A DNA stretch of 64,000 bases from an uncultured Flavobacteriaceae bacterium (GTDB taxonomy: Bacteria > Bacteroidota > Bacteroidia > Flavobacteriales > Flavobacteriaceae), in contig CAJQNF010000059.1 of the NCBI GenBank assembly GCA_905479625.1, positions 1 to 64,000 of the forward strand, read 5' to 3'. Positions within the stretch are counted from its first letter, which is position 1, and the number at the start of each line of letters is the position of its first letter. The notes beneath the pieces were generated by a model. It was not told the DNA's origin and searched no databases. It was given only the letters and a program-made list of their open reading frames with translations. The position numbers were made by a program, and so were the translations under genes. This document shows, one piece after another, positions 42,310 through 51,020 of this stretch.

Positions 42310-43887
42310 TTATCTGTTTGTTTGGGCAGTTTTCATCCTCTCTAGTTGTTCCTTTAGTTTTAAGGCTGCCGGTGTAATGGCCAGCCCACCCATGCCTGTA
42401 CATTTTACGCAAGTGGGCATATCGGCACTTACCCTTTCTACTGTTTCCAATACCTGATCAAGTGGTATAAGATGTGCAAAACCTGATATCGCCATGGTGG
42501 CAGAAGACAAAGCGTTAACCGCTGCACTTGTGTTCTTTCCCAAACAAGGTGCCTCAACCCTGTCGGCTATCGGGTCGCAAACCAAGCCAATCATATTCTG
42601 AATTGCCATTGAAGCTGCGCCTAATCCCTGAGCTGCTGTTCCGCCAAAGAGCTGAACGATTCCTGCTGCTGCCATACCGGCTGACGCTCCGCATTCTACT
42701 TGACATCCGTGTTCCTCTGCCGAAAATCCAGGTCCCATTGCGAAATAAGCCCCCACAAGTCCTGCCGCATAATAACACATAATTTTATCGTCCATTGTGG
42801 CTTCAACTTCATCTGAAACTGCCTTTAAAGCAGCACCTACTGTACCGCAAGACCCGGCTGTAGGATTTGCTACAATGACTTCCAAGGCACTCTTAGATTC
42901 CATAATTGCAGCAACGTTTTCAATAATTTTATTGATAATGGATCCTTGAAGTATTTTCCCCCTTTGTTCTGCTTTGGCCACAAGGTTTGACTGTTGTGGC
43001 AAAAGTCTATCTTCATATGCTGTTCCTGCCAGGCCCTTGCTTATACTTCCTTCAATGATCTCTATAATAGTTTTCATTTTATCTTTTAATACCTCCTCAG
43101 AAAGTCCGCTTCGGTATTGCTCGTAAAGTAAACCCAAAGCCCCGAGCGACAAATCTTCTGCAACGCTGTAATCGATGAGCGTTTCTATTGACGAAAATGG
43201 AAGTTCTCTTTCCTGTCCGGCAATTACCGGCATGACGGGTAGCACATTTGCCACTTTGTAGACTTCATCATATTGCGTAATATGATATTTTAATCCCTCA
43301 TCAAAAGGCTGAAAACTTTCAAAAATATATAATTTAAAGTCAGGTGATTCGACACATTTTAATTGAGCCTCTGGCGGTTTTATTTCCAGCAATTCCTTTT
43401 CTATAGTGCCATATGACCAAACCAAAAGTTCGTGATAATCTCCTTTCATATTCACCTCGCAGTTGTCAATTTTTTGAATTTCAAAAGATCCCCCACCCAA
43501 AGAAGCAGCAAGCACTTTCACATGATCTCCCTGAATAGAAGTTAAAGTGAGCAGCATGCTGTTCGCATGGGTATTATCAAAAGTGCTAATCTCGTAGTCG
43601 ATGTTGACCCCTCTCTCCGAAGCTATTCTTTCGGTTTGTTTCATCAGATCATCCGCCATATCAATCTCCAGCAAACCACCGTTCATTCCTAAAACAGTAC
43701 CCTGCTCCTCATAATTTGTTACCCAGGCTCCATCCTTATCAAATGCGATCAAAGCATGTTTAAGTGGACCGTCAATCATGTGCACTGCCATCTTTGCAAC
43801 CCTCCAGGAGGCAGCGGTATGAGAACTTGAAGGACCTCTCATTACAGGGCCGATCACATCATTAAAAATACTAGGAAAACTATTCAT
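42310..43887 (-). CDS. sdaA: L-serine ammonia-lyase, iron-sulfur type
   Basis: A 525-residue single chain. An SDH beta domain comes first (IFNDVIGPVMRGPSSSHTAA, about 7-26, through an ACT-like part), and the alpha domain second (NPTAGSCGTVGAAL near 337-350). The cluster-binding pattern C-x41-C-x10-C is met by the Cys of HGCQ, the Cys of GLVCDP and the Cys of EAPC. The enzyme deaminates serine to pyruvate and ammonia in the cytosol with a [4Fe-4S] cluster. It is about 70 residues longer than E. coli SdaA (454). It shares an operon with the hemG-like gene and is divergent from the 44062 gene. Confidence 0.93.
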   Translation of the reverse strand: MNSFPSIFNDVIGPVMRGPSSSHTAASWRVAKMAVHMIDGPLKHALIAFDKDGAWVTNYEEQGTVLGMNGGLLEIDMADDLMKQTERIASERGVNIDYEISTFDNTHANSMLLTLTSIQGDHVKVLAASLGGGSFEIQKIDNCEVNMKGDYHELLVWSYGTIEKELLEIKPPEAQLKCVESPDFKLYIFESFQPFDEGLKYHITQYDEVYKVANVLPVMPVIAGQERELPFSSIETLIDYSVAEDLSLGALGLLYEQYRSGLSEEVLKDKMKTIIEIIEGSISKGLAGTAYEDRLLPQQSNLVAKAEQRGKILQGSIINKIIENVAAIMESKSALEVIVANPTAGSCGTVGAALKAVSDEVEATMDDKIMCYYAAGLVGAYFAMGPGFSAEEHGCQVECGASAGMAAAGIVQLFGGTAAQGLGAASMAIQNMIGLVCDPIADRVEAPCLGKNTSAAVNALSSATMAISGFAHLIPLDQVLETVERVSADMPTCVKCTGMGGLAITPAALKLKEQLERMKTAQTNR

Positions 43888-44061
43888 GAGATTTTACTTT
43901 AATACAGTTAAGATCTTAGGAAAAAGGATTGTTCTTACTCCCATTAAAATTACATAATAATTTCTAATTGATTACTAATTAACTTGAATCGGCACCAAGT
44001 TGATTTTTTACTTTGAAGACAAAAACTTATTTTCGTACTCACCATTATTAATAAAGCTCCA

Positions 44062-44784
44062 ATGCTAAAGAAATATTTCTTGATTGCCCTTCCAATGATC
44101 CTTCTGAATCCATATATACAGTTGTTTGCTCAAAAAGACCAAATCCCTTTGGAATCTAAATTAGAACAGGCTAGTGAAAGGCAGTTGATAAAAATTGGGA
44201 TGATTTCAGCATCTAAACCTGCCAAACTGAAGTTTGGTAACTTTAGTACTGATAACAGGAAGGGCATCAGCACAACTCAGGGGGATGATGCTTCGCAACT
44301 CCTCTTTTCCTTTGACCTTCAGAATACCAAAGGAGATCTTGCAAAAGTAGAAGCTTCGGGAAACAAGGAAAATGTAAAAACTGAAAAAGAAAGTCAAGAG
44401 CAAAACGATATCAGCGTCTATATCACAACAAGTCTTGATCAGGATGACCTCTGGGTGCTGCTCATTGGAAAAAATAACGAAAGTAAAGAGCTATCCTTAA
44501 AAGATATTTTTCTAACCAATGGAAATGAAGAAATCACATTTAAGCATGTTATCGGTACCCCAACCAATAAATCAGAAGTAACTGCCCCTAAGGGGATAGA
44601 GGCTTTTATAGATGATTATCCCATTGCCGCAATGCAATATTATTCAGGCGGTTCATTTAGCTATAAAAAATTTATCTGGATCTCTGAGCAATCAGAACCA
44701 CAATTACAATTGGTCATGGCTGCTGTTTTTTCTGCTATGTTAGAAGTTGGGGATTATTTCCAAGATGGCGGTTTTACTGATTAA
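44062..44784 (+). CDS. exported protein of unknown function
   Basis: A 240-residue protein with a signal peptide (MLKKYFLIALPMILLNPYIQLFAQ, cleavage near 24). The mature part is polar, with an acidic/Lys-rich linker (KVEASGNKENVKTEKESQEQ, about 94-113). A possible beta-domain follows (SVYITTSLDQDDLWVLLIGKNNESKELSLKDIFLTNG, then AMQYYSGGSFSYKKFIWI). I do not recognise the family. A TACTTTG element (44010-44016) lies about 45 bp upstream but is one base short of the -7 consensus spacing. The gene is convergent with the oxidoreductase (14 bp between stops) and divergent from sdaA. Confidence 0.65.
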   Translation: MLKKYFLIALPMILLNPYIQLFAQKDQIPLESKLEQASERQLIKIGMISASKPAKLKFGNFSTDNRKGISTTQGDDASQLLFSFDLQNTKGDLAKVEASGNKENVKTEKESQEQNDISVYITTSLDQDDLWVLLIGKNNESKELSLKDIFLTNGNEEITFKHVIGTPTNKSEVTAPKGIEAFIDDYPIAAMQYYSGGSFSYKKFIWISEQSEPQLQLVMAAVFSAMLEVGDYFQDGGFTD

Positions 44785-44798
44785 CCTTCTTCCCCACG

Positions 44799-45794
44799 TT
44801 AAATCTTGCCAAGTATTTTATCCATGATCCAGCTTGTATGTAAAGCTGTTTTACCTGTTGAAGGATGGGCGAAATCGTTTCCAAACAAATCCATTTGCAT
44901 GGCCTCAACATGACCCGACTGGACATGCTTAGGATGATCAATTGTGATTTCCTGTCTATCTGTATTGGTTTCTATTAGCAACGGTACCTCCTGAAAAACA
45001 GAAAACGAGATCTTTCCTTCGCTACCGAATATTTCGACCCGATCTTCATTACCAAAACTTCCAAAATTCCAATTACCAGTTCCGGTAACCCCTGACTTAT
45101 GCATCCATGAACCAACAACCGTATCAGGGGCTGAATACAATCCTTGCTGATTTTTACAGCACCCTGAAGCGTCTATGACATCCCCCAATAAAAAATGGAA
45201 CAAATCGAGTCCGTGACTTGCCAGATCATCAAAATAACCTCCCGGAGCTACCTGAACATCCGTTCTCCAATTTGGAGCCTGCGATAGATCTAATTCACTC
45301 GGCGGCTTAGATAAAACCCAGTTTATATGCCTAACAAGTCCGATCTGACCCGTATCCAACCATTTTTTGACTTGTAGAAATCTAGGTAAAGTACGTCTGT
45401 AATAGGCAATAAACAAGGGTAGCTCTTTTGCTTCAAATGCATTATATATCTGAAGACACTCCTTATAACTCAAAGCCATTGGTTTCTCTATACAACATGG
45501 CTTTCCAGCTTTAGCAACTAGCAAGGCATAATCCAAATGTGAATCAGGCGGTGTAGCAATATAAACTGCATCCACCTCTGAACAATTGATAAGCGCATTG
45601 GCATCATTATAAAATTTTGCGACTTTATGACGTTCGGCATAATCTTTGGCCTTGTTGAGATCTCTTCTCATCACTGCAACAAGTTCAAATCCCTCCGTCT
45701 GTTGATAGGCTGGTCCGCTTTTGAGTTCAGTAACGTTCCCACATCCAATGATGCCCCATCGAATGGAATTTAAATGTTTGGTATAAGTCTGCAT
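44799..45794 (-). CDS. cytosolic Gfo/Idh/MocA-family oxidoreductase
   Basis: A 331-residue protein with no export signal. The NAD(P) motif is WGIIGCGNVTE (about 13-23) and the signature is EKPMALS (about 99-105, with the conserved Lys). A family C-terminal domain begins near 125 (YYRRTLPRFLQVKKWLDTGQIG) and includes GGYFDDLASHGLDLFHFLLGD, whose His is the usual catalytic residue. It is probably a sugar or inositol dehydrogenase, substrate unknown. Unlike the 37934 product it lacks a Tat signal and a sugar operon. It is 51 bp downstream of the small membrane protein gene on the same strand. Confidence 0.87.
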   Translation of the reverse strand: MQTYTKHLNSIRWGIIGCGNVTELKSGPAYQQTEGFELVAVMRRDLNKAKDYAERHKVAKFYNDANALINCSEVDAVYIATPPDSHLDYALLVAKAGKPCCIEKPMALSYKECLQIYNAFEAKELPLFIAYYRRTLPRFLQVKKWLDTGQIGLVRHINWVLSKPPSELDLSQAPNWRTDVQVAPGGYFDDLASHGLDLFHFLLGDVIDASGCCKNQQGLYSAPDTVVGSWMHKSGVTGTGNWNFGSFGNEDRVEIFGSEGKISFSVFQEVPLLIETNTDRQEITIDHPKHVQSGHVEAMQMDLFGNDFAHPSTGKTALHTSWIMDKILGKI

Positions 45795-45844
45795 ATGTGG
45801 AAATTACTGATAAAAGTAAAAATACTAAAATCTGAATTGAGAAC

Positions 45845-46237
45845 TTAGTCGATCATTGTATCTTTTTTCCTGTTCTTTAGATGCCCAAGTATAAACAAGA
45901 TTCCAACAAGTATAAAGGGGAAGGTTATCATTGTGATCACCCAGAGGCTCATGGACACTGAACCGTTCATACGATAATTGTGTATATATATAAAAGGGCT
46001 TAGTCCAATGCCAATGATCAGGAAGATAATCCCTCCGACCAATTCCCATTTCCAGGCGATCAATAATATTATAAGCAATATAAAGGAGGGGATAAGATGC
46101 ATTGCGAACCCCTGCAATTGTTGCCAAATTGTAAGGTTCGGATCAAAAGCATCCAAAGCAAAAATACTCACAAAACTGATGGCCAGAATACAAATTATTC
46201 TGGGAAGCCAATAAATAAGTCTTGGATTGATCGTCAT
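45845..46237 (-). CDS. small four-helix membrane protein, unrecognised
   Basis: A 130-residue protein with four hydrophobic stretches: about 8-27, 47-64, 67-84 and 97-118. A basic C-terminus (HLKNRKKDTMID) follows. The pattern indicates an inner-membrane protein. Sequence features such as YWLPRIICILAI and FALDAFDP look like those of short Bacteroidota membrane proteins, but I cannot name a family with confidence. An overlapping frame at 45825-46127 is rejected in its favour. A 10-bp inverted repeat brackets the start region and could hide the initiation site (see the repeat entry). Confidence 0.7.
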   Translation of the reverse strand: MTINPRLIYWLPRIICILAISFVSIFALDAFDPNLTIWQQLQGFAMHLIPSFILLIILLIAWKWELVGGIIFLIIGIGLSPFIYIHNYRMNGSVSMSLWVITMITFPFILVGILFILGHLKNRKKDTMID

Positions 46238-46295
46238 GACCCTTGTTTAACGTAAAACTACTACGCCCAAAATTTCTTTCATATGACAAGGGTCA
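46237..46295. repeat. 10-bp inverted repeat spanning the start of the membrane-protein gene
   Basis: TGACCCTTGT (46237-46246) is repeated inverted as ACAAGGGTCA (46286-46295) with 39 bp between. On the minus-strand transcript the inner arm carries AAGGG just before the ATG at 46237, so pairing would mask a Shine-Dalgarno-like site. A second hairpin, GTCAATA / TATTGAC (46292-46309), adjoins it. Confidence 0.5.
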
Positions 46296-46339
46296 ATAAA
46301 AATATTGACGCTAATCAAAAATGAGGTCAAATTGATCGT

Positions 46340-47143
46340 CTACATCTTATGCAAATAAACCAACCTATCATTCAATGGTTGTTCATCTCTGAAATTTTCC
46401 AAGGGCATATTGTCTTTTAATTTTAGCACCTCTTCCAAGGAAACAACAATAGGTTCTTTGAATATGACCCATTGCACATTCTCCGTACAGGGTGGGGTCG
46501 TCAATGATCCTCCATAGGAATAGTACGACTTATTATCAGGGAACAATTTTGAAAGGTCAAAAGACTTTTCTATTTCCTTTTCTTGTCCCTTTTGCAAGGG
46601 AAGAAACTTTTCCATATCCTCCATGGTCTGACTTTGTTCTCCTTCTACTCCAAAAATGCCCAGAACAGTATAATTTTTTTCCTGACTTTGATGAACAAGG
46701 TGGATTTCAATTGGATATCTAACCCCATTAACCGTGTGTTCCGAAGGTTCATGAAAATGAATTTGAATCAAATTATAATTGGTTTCATTATAAGAAATCG
46801 AATCACCCTTGTCAAAATCAAACTGAATGGAATGCCCGTTATTCCTAACCTTGTTCAAAATCGTTTCTGCTGAATAATGCAAGTTGATTAAACTTTTCTG
46901 ATCTCTATCTTCGATAGTATGAATATCAATGATATTAACCGGAGATTGTCTTTGCCCCGAGCAATCTGAATTTTTTTCGAATTCTGCCCAATGTTCAGGT
47001 GAAGTTTCTCCATCATAACTCCAATGAGTTTCATGTGACTGCTCCTTGTGGGCTTCTTTGTACCAATGTTGTTGTTGCTTTTTACTGCAGGAAATCATAC
47101 TTAGAAAAAGTAGTGCGATTCCTATTTTCATTAATAATTTCAT
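46340..47143 (-). CDS. alpha-class carbonic anhydrase lipoprotein
   Basis: A 267-residue predicted lipoprotein (lipobox MISC, Cys19) with an alpha carbonic anhydrase domain from about 41 (WSYDGETSPEHWAEF) to the end. Zinc ligands are His129 and His131 (IHFHEPSEH) and His148 (EIHLVH). SPVNI (67-71) and GSLTTPPCTENVQWVIF with its conserved Thr complete the active site. It should hydrate CO2 in the periplasm. Length and motifs are intact, so the enzyme is probably active. It is not tightly linked to neighbours (102 bp to the membrane-protein gene, 210 bp to GH2). A TATATTTG element at 47308-47315 is the nearest consensus-like promoter. Confidence 0.94.
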   Translation of the reverse strand: MKLLMKIGIALLFLSMISCSKKQQQHWYKEAHKEQSHETHWSYDGETSPEHWAEFEKNSDCSGQRQSPVNIIDIHTIEDRDQKSLINLHYSAETILNKVRNNGHSIQFDFDKGDSISYNETNYNLIQIHFHEPSEHTVNGVRYPIEIHLVHQSQEKNYTVLGIFGVEGEQSQTMEDMEKFLPLQKGQEKEIEKSFDLSKLFPDNKSYYSYGGSLTTPPCTENVQWVIFKEPIVVSLEEVLKLKDNMPLENFRDEQPLNDRLVYLHKM

Positions 47144-47353
47144 TCCTTAGGAATTTTAAGGCTCCTTTAGGTTAAGAAAACATCTTACATCTGTGCCTTT
47201 GACACTTCTTTATCATCTATGTTCAGATAAAATAAAGGAATCCAAATTAAATTTCAGGCGTAAAGGTATTTACATGTAATGAACTTACGTATGACAAAAA
47301 TCAATAACAAATATAATTTTTAATCTTATTTGAAATAGTTACTTTACTGAATT

Positions 47354-49165
47354 CTAATTATTTTCATTTAAATAATAATCTTGTAAAACATAAAAGGCCT
47401 TTTTAGGGACTCCTTGTTCTGAGATCAAACCCTTTCGATTAAAATCCTTTTGGATTCGCTGTAAATGTCTCCTTGCCGATCTGAAATCCATAAGAATCCA
47501 TGGGGATAGCCCCGCCAAAAATTCAATATTTCGCACCATTTCAATATTGGATTCATAAAGCGCTTCCTGGTATTCTTCCGTCCATCTTTCATTCTTCTCC
47601 CCATGCATACCTTGAAGGGCCCCACCTCCCATTTCACTCATGACCATCGGTTTGTCATAATTGTTTTTCCATTTTACATCTGAACATGATTCAATTTCAT
47701 CCACATACCAGCCACAATAATGGTTGATACCAATAACATCTACATGTTCTCCTAGAGGGTCATCAATCACTTTTCCTCCTTCATCATTGCTTTGTGTATC
47801 GAGTGCTGCAGAGACCAATCGCGTAGGATCCAATTCTCTAACTTTTAAAGACAAATTTTTCAAAAACTCATTTCTGGCTTCGCTTTCAGGTGTTTCATTC
47901 GCAATTCCCCAAAGAATAATGGCAGCCCTGTTCTTGTCTCGGTTAATCATTTCTTCCAATTGGTTTTCTGCATTCAGATAGGTGTCTTTATTGTCAAAAA
48001 GCACGGTCCAATACACAGGGATTTCTGACCAAATTAAAATACCCATTTTTTCAGCCTCTTTCACCATGGTTTCACTATGTGGATAATGCGCCAGTCGAAT
48101 AAAATTACAGCCTAATTCTTTTGCCCATTTCAATAAAATTACACATTCCTCTTTTGAGGTCACACGCCCTGTTTTAAATGGGGCTTCCTCATGTATAGAG
48201 ATTCCTTTTAAGAATATATTTTCCCCATTTAAAAAAATCTTACTACCCCTGGTTTCGATAGTTCTGAAACCAATTTGATCAGTAACCTGATCACTCTTTG
48301 AAATAATATTTAACGTGTATAAAGTTGGTGATTCAGGCGCCCAAAGCTTAGGCTTGGCTTTGAATGAAAACATTGCTTTACCATTTTTAACCTCCGCCTC
48401 TATTTTTTTGTTTAACTCCGGAATTTCAATTTTTACAATCTCACCATCACTACTATTTTCGAGGTCAACCCATCCGGTTATTTGAGTTTTACTATTTTTT
48501 TCAAGTTGTAGAAAATAATCTTTAATATGGCTTTTGGGTACTCCAACAAGATGTACAGCACGTGTAATACCTCCATAATTCCACCAATCTGTATTCACTG
48601 TGGGAATGGCCTCTCGCTTTCTTTTATTATCAACTTTTACAACCAAAAAATTATCCTTCTCCTTTAATTTATTGGTAACATCGAATTGAAACGGTGTATA
48701 ACCTCCTACATGGGAGCCCAACTTTTCTCCGTTTAAATAAACAATAGCCTCATAATTCACCGCTTCAAAGTATAGATAAGTGATTTGATTGTCCTTAGCA
48801 GAATAATCAAATGATTTTTTGTACCAAACAGTTCCTTCATAATAATAAAGCTTTTCCATTTGTGTATTCCAATCACCTGGCACCATTAACTCAATATCAC
48901 TGTCAAAATCATATTCAATCAAATCTGATGGTGACTGTGGTTTCTTATTTTCAAAATAACCGTTCTTCTCTTTTGGCAAATACCTATGGTTATAATATCC
49001 ATTTTCCAAGGGGTCAACAATGGCCTGCCACAAACCTTTTAAACTTGTGACATCTCGTGAATTAATATTCTGAATAACTGTTGTTTTTTCTTCTAATTCT
49101 TGGGCTACTACATGAAACTGCATGAAGAAGATCATAAAGAATAATAAGTAATACGCTTGTTTCAT
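47354..49165 (-). CDS. glycoside hydrolase family 2 enzyme, beta-glucuronidase/galactosidase-like
   Basis: A 603-residue exported enzyme (signal ends HVVAQ, about 22). A jelly-roll sugar-binding domain (about 40-205, GTVWYKKSF, VYLNGEKLGSHVGGYTPFQFDVT) is followed by an immunoglobulin-like domain (about 210-300) and a TIM barrel from about 310. Acid/base Glu424 lies in WGIANETPE and nucleophile Glu511 in MSEMGGG; the His-rich NFIRLAHYPHS motif at 354-364 is also present. The length (603) suits beta-glucuronidase rather than LacZ. It acts outside the cytoplasm. It is neither in a SusCD locus nor adjacent to the GH53 gene, and the substrate is open. Confidence 0.9.
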   Translation of the reverse strand: MKQAYYLLFFMIFFMQFHVVAQELEEKTTVIQNINSRDVTSLKGLWQAIVDPLENGYYNHRYLPKEKNGYFENKKPQSPSDLIEYDFDSDIELMVPGDWNTQMEKLYYYEGTVWYKKSFDYSAKDNQITYLYFEAVNYEAIVYLNGEKLGSHVGGYTPFQFDVTNKLKEKDNFLVVKVDNKRKREAIPTVNTDWWNYGGITRAVHLVGVPKSHIKDYFLQLEKNSKTQITGWVDLENSSDGEIVKIEIPELNKKIEAEVKNGKAMFSFKAKPKLWAPESPTLYTLNIISKSDQVTDQIGFRTIETRGSKIFLNGENIFLKGISIHEEAPFKTGRVTSKEECVILLKWAKELGCNFIRLAHYPHSETMVKEAEKMGILIWSEIPVYWTVLFDNKDTYLNAENQLEEMINRDKNRAAIILWGIANETPESEARNEFLKNLSLKVRELDPTRLVSAALDTQSNDEGGKVIDDPLGEHVDVIGINHYCGWYVDEIESCSDVKWKNNYDKPMVMSEMGGGALQGMHGEKNERWTEEYQEALYESNIEMVRNIEFLAGLSPWILMDFRSARRHLQRIQKDFNRKGLISEQGVPKKAFYVLQDYYLNENN

Positions 49166-49287
49166 TTATTTGGTTATTTATGTTGATAATAAAAAATATA
49201 CATAGATTATATGTTCAAGACGGAACAACTAAAGTATGAGTATAGATCATGAGAAATAATAGATTTCACTTATCAGTTCTTACTTAA

Positions 49288-50049
49288 TCAGTCATAACTA
49301 TTATTGGTATCCATTTCACAAAGTTTGACCATGGCGTTGGAAACTTTTTGAGTCACTTCTTTAAAAAATAATTTTCCCTTTTCTTTACTCGCAAATTTAG
49401 GATCTCCTATACCCGTATCCTCAGTCACTTTGGACCATTTTCTCTCGGTCCAGAGCCAGCTTTCCGAGAATTCAGAAATGTTATGCTTTTTCTCTTTTCC
49501 TTCTCCCCATTCCGATTTAGGCAAGACCAACTCAGGTTTCAAATGCAATAACAAACTGGTTTCCATTTCTTCAGCATGATCACCATCCATCTCAAAATAT
49601 TTTTTGCGTTCCATGGCTTGAAACCAATTCGAAGTAGCCAAAAACATCTCCGGAAATTCAAGCCCAAGCTCTCGGAGCATCGTCTTAAAATCATTACCAC
49701 CATGACTATTAAATATCAATAATTTATGGATTCCTTGCCTGTTTAAAACCGTGATAATGTCTCTGAGGATGGCCAACTGAGTAGAAGGATTCAAGTTAAT
49801 ATCCAGATAAATATCACTTTGTCCGGTATTTACTCCAAAAGGTATGGTGGGCAAAACAATAAGCTTTGAACCTTTTTCCCAGGCCAGTCTTGCCGATTCT
49901 GCCGCAAGAAAATCAGACTCAATATTATCCGTGGCATAGGGTAAATGATAATTATGTGCTTCAGTTGCACCCCAGGGTAAAATGGCAAGTTCTATCTTTT
50001 CATCCTTCAGATGCTTCCAATTTGTTTCAGCTAAAATATAGGGTCTCAT
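49288..50049 (-). CDS. creatininase-family amidohydrolase
   Basis: A 253-residue cytosolic protein of the creatininase fold. Metal-site motifs are ILPWGATEAHNYHLPYATDN (about 22-41, with Glu-Ala-His and an Asp), PTIPFGVNTGQSD, FNSHGGNDF (about 114-122) and DGDHAEEMETSLLLHLKPELV (about 156-176). These are the divalent-metal ligands of creatininase and related amidohydrolases such as MftE and FAPy deformylase ArfB. Mycofactocin and archaeal flavin genes are absent here, so a generic cyclic-amide or formamide hydrolase is likely. It is 122 bp from the GH2 gene on the same strand. Confidence 0.85.
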   Translation of the reverse strand: MRPYILAETNWKHLKDEKIELAILPWGATEAHNYHLPYATDNIESDFLAAESARLAWEKGSKLIVLPTIPFGVNTGQSDIYLDINLNPSTQLAILRDIITVLNRQGIHKLLIFNSHGGNDFKTMLRELGLEFPEMFLATSNWFQAMERKKYFEMDGDHAEEMETSLLLHLKPELVLPKSEWGEGKEKKHNISEFSESWLWTERKWSKVTEDTGIGDPKFASKEKGKLFFKEVTQKVSNAMVKLCEMDTNNSYD

Positions 50050-50202
50050 AAGTTTGATTTGGATGACGTTAAGATAGCACTAAAAAGGAAAATTGGAAAA
50101 TGAATTTGTAATAAATATTGACTATAAATCATTGTCAAAATCTCAAACTAGTAAATCTCACAACAACTCTTACCACATAATATATGGCTGATCACAGCCC
50201 CT

Positions 50203-50245
50203 TAAAAATAAAAAACTCCATGAAAATAATTTCCATAGAGTTTTT
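50203..50245 (-). terminator. intrinsic terminator downstream of the 50313-50897 gene
   Basis: On the minus strand an 8-bp stem AAAAACTC / GAGTTTTT (50238-50245 with 50211-50218) is extended by imperfect ATG/CAT pairing. It is followed by GGAGTTTTTTATTTTT, an interrupted U-tract. It lies 68 bp past the stop at 50313. Confidence 0.75.
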
Positions 50246-50312
50246 CTAATTTATCCTCAATCAAACTACAGTCCCAAAAAAAAGAAAACTGTAAAATGAT
50301 ATAAAAAATCAA

Positions 50313-50897
50313 CTATTCTTCTACAGCTCCTACCTTTTCAAGGGCAATTGCAACGGCTTCCGCATAAGTAAGAATTAAGACTTCACCGATATGAAGCTCG
50401 GTCATTAACTTTTCATCCTCCATAGGTATACTTACAAAATTCCCATTTGGCCCGCTAACTGTTGCCACCATAAATGGTCTGTTTAATGCTTCAATAGTTA
50501 CTACAGCTTTCACAACTGCACCAACAACAGCTGCAGGATCAATTCCTTCAGGAGCCTTACCTGCTTCTGCTATCATTTGAACCGGTTCTGCAACTTCTTC
50601 AGGAGTTGGATCGCGAAATTCTGCCTTTAAATAAGTAAAGTACTCGAATTTTATGACATCATCTACGGCAATTTCATCGAAACGCTCTACGTCTTCTCCT
50701 GCGGTCATTGTTACCAGCCCTCCATCAGTTCCCATAAGGGTAATTTCTTTGGTTTCAGCATTAATTTCTGTAACGGTACCCTGCATACTTACCTGATCCC
50801 ACTTTTCTCTTGAAGGTCTTTTATCCTGAGCATAGGTATTAACTGATAAAAAAGCCATTACTAAACATACAATAGCATAAATTTTTGGTGATTTCAT
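50313..50897 (-). CDS. exported protein of unknown function
   Basis: A 194-residue protein with a signal peptide (ends VNTYAQ, about 24). The mature part starts with an OB- or SH3-like beta segment (VSMQGTVTEINAETKEITLMGTDGGLVTMTAGEDVERFDEIAVDDVIKF). An acidic Ala/Pro/Glu-rich linker (PEEVAEPVQMIAEAGKAPEG) follows, then a second beta segment (MVATVSGPNGNFVSIPMED, LHIGEVLILTYAEAVAIALEKV). The two halves look like a repeated 'mediate-then-threshold' beta domain seen in hypothetical periplasmic proteins. I assign no function. A TATCTTAG element 44 bp upstream resembles a -7 box, and a terminator follows. Confidence 0.7.
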   Translation of the reverse strand: MKSPKIYAIVCLVMAFLSVNTYAQDKRPSREKWDQVSMQGTVTEINAETKEITLMGTDGGLVTMTAGEDVERFDEIAVDDVIKFEYFTYLKAEFRDPTPEEVAEPVQMIAEAGKAPEGIDPAAVVGAVVKAVVTIEALNRPFMVATVSGPNGNFVSIPMEDEKLMTELHIGEVLILTYAEAVAIALEKVGAVEE

Positions 50898-51020
50898 GTT
50901 TCAATTTTTATTTTAAAATTAGGTTTTGTTTATGTTGCCGCTAAGATAGGCCTATTCAATCAATTTTTGCATCAAACTAATCATATAAAATCCCAGAATT
51001 CCTTTGGTTATCATCACTCT

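Noticed and set aside
42299-42412. 38-codon extension of the HemG-like frame
   Set aside because: It would overlap sdaA by about 100 bp, and the flavodoxin fold begins right after the ATG at 42298.
45825-46127. 100-codon frame overlapping the small membrane protein
   Set aside because: It is the shifted shadow of the 45845-46237 frame, with a mixed composition lacking clear helices.
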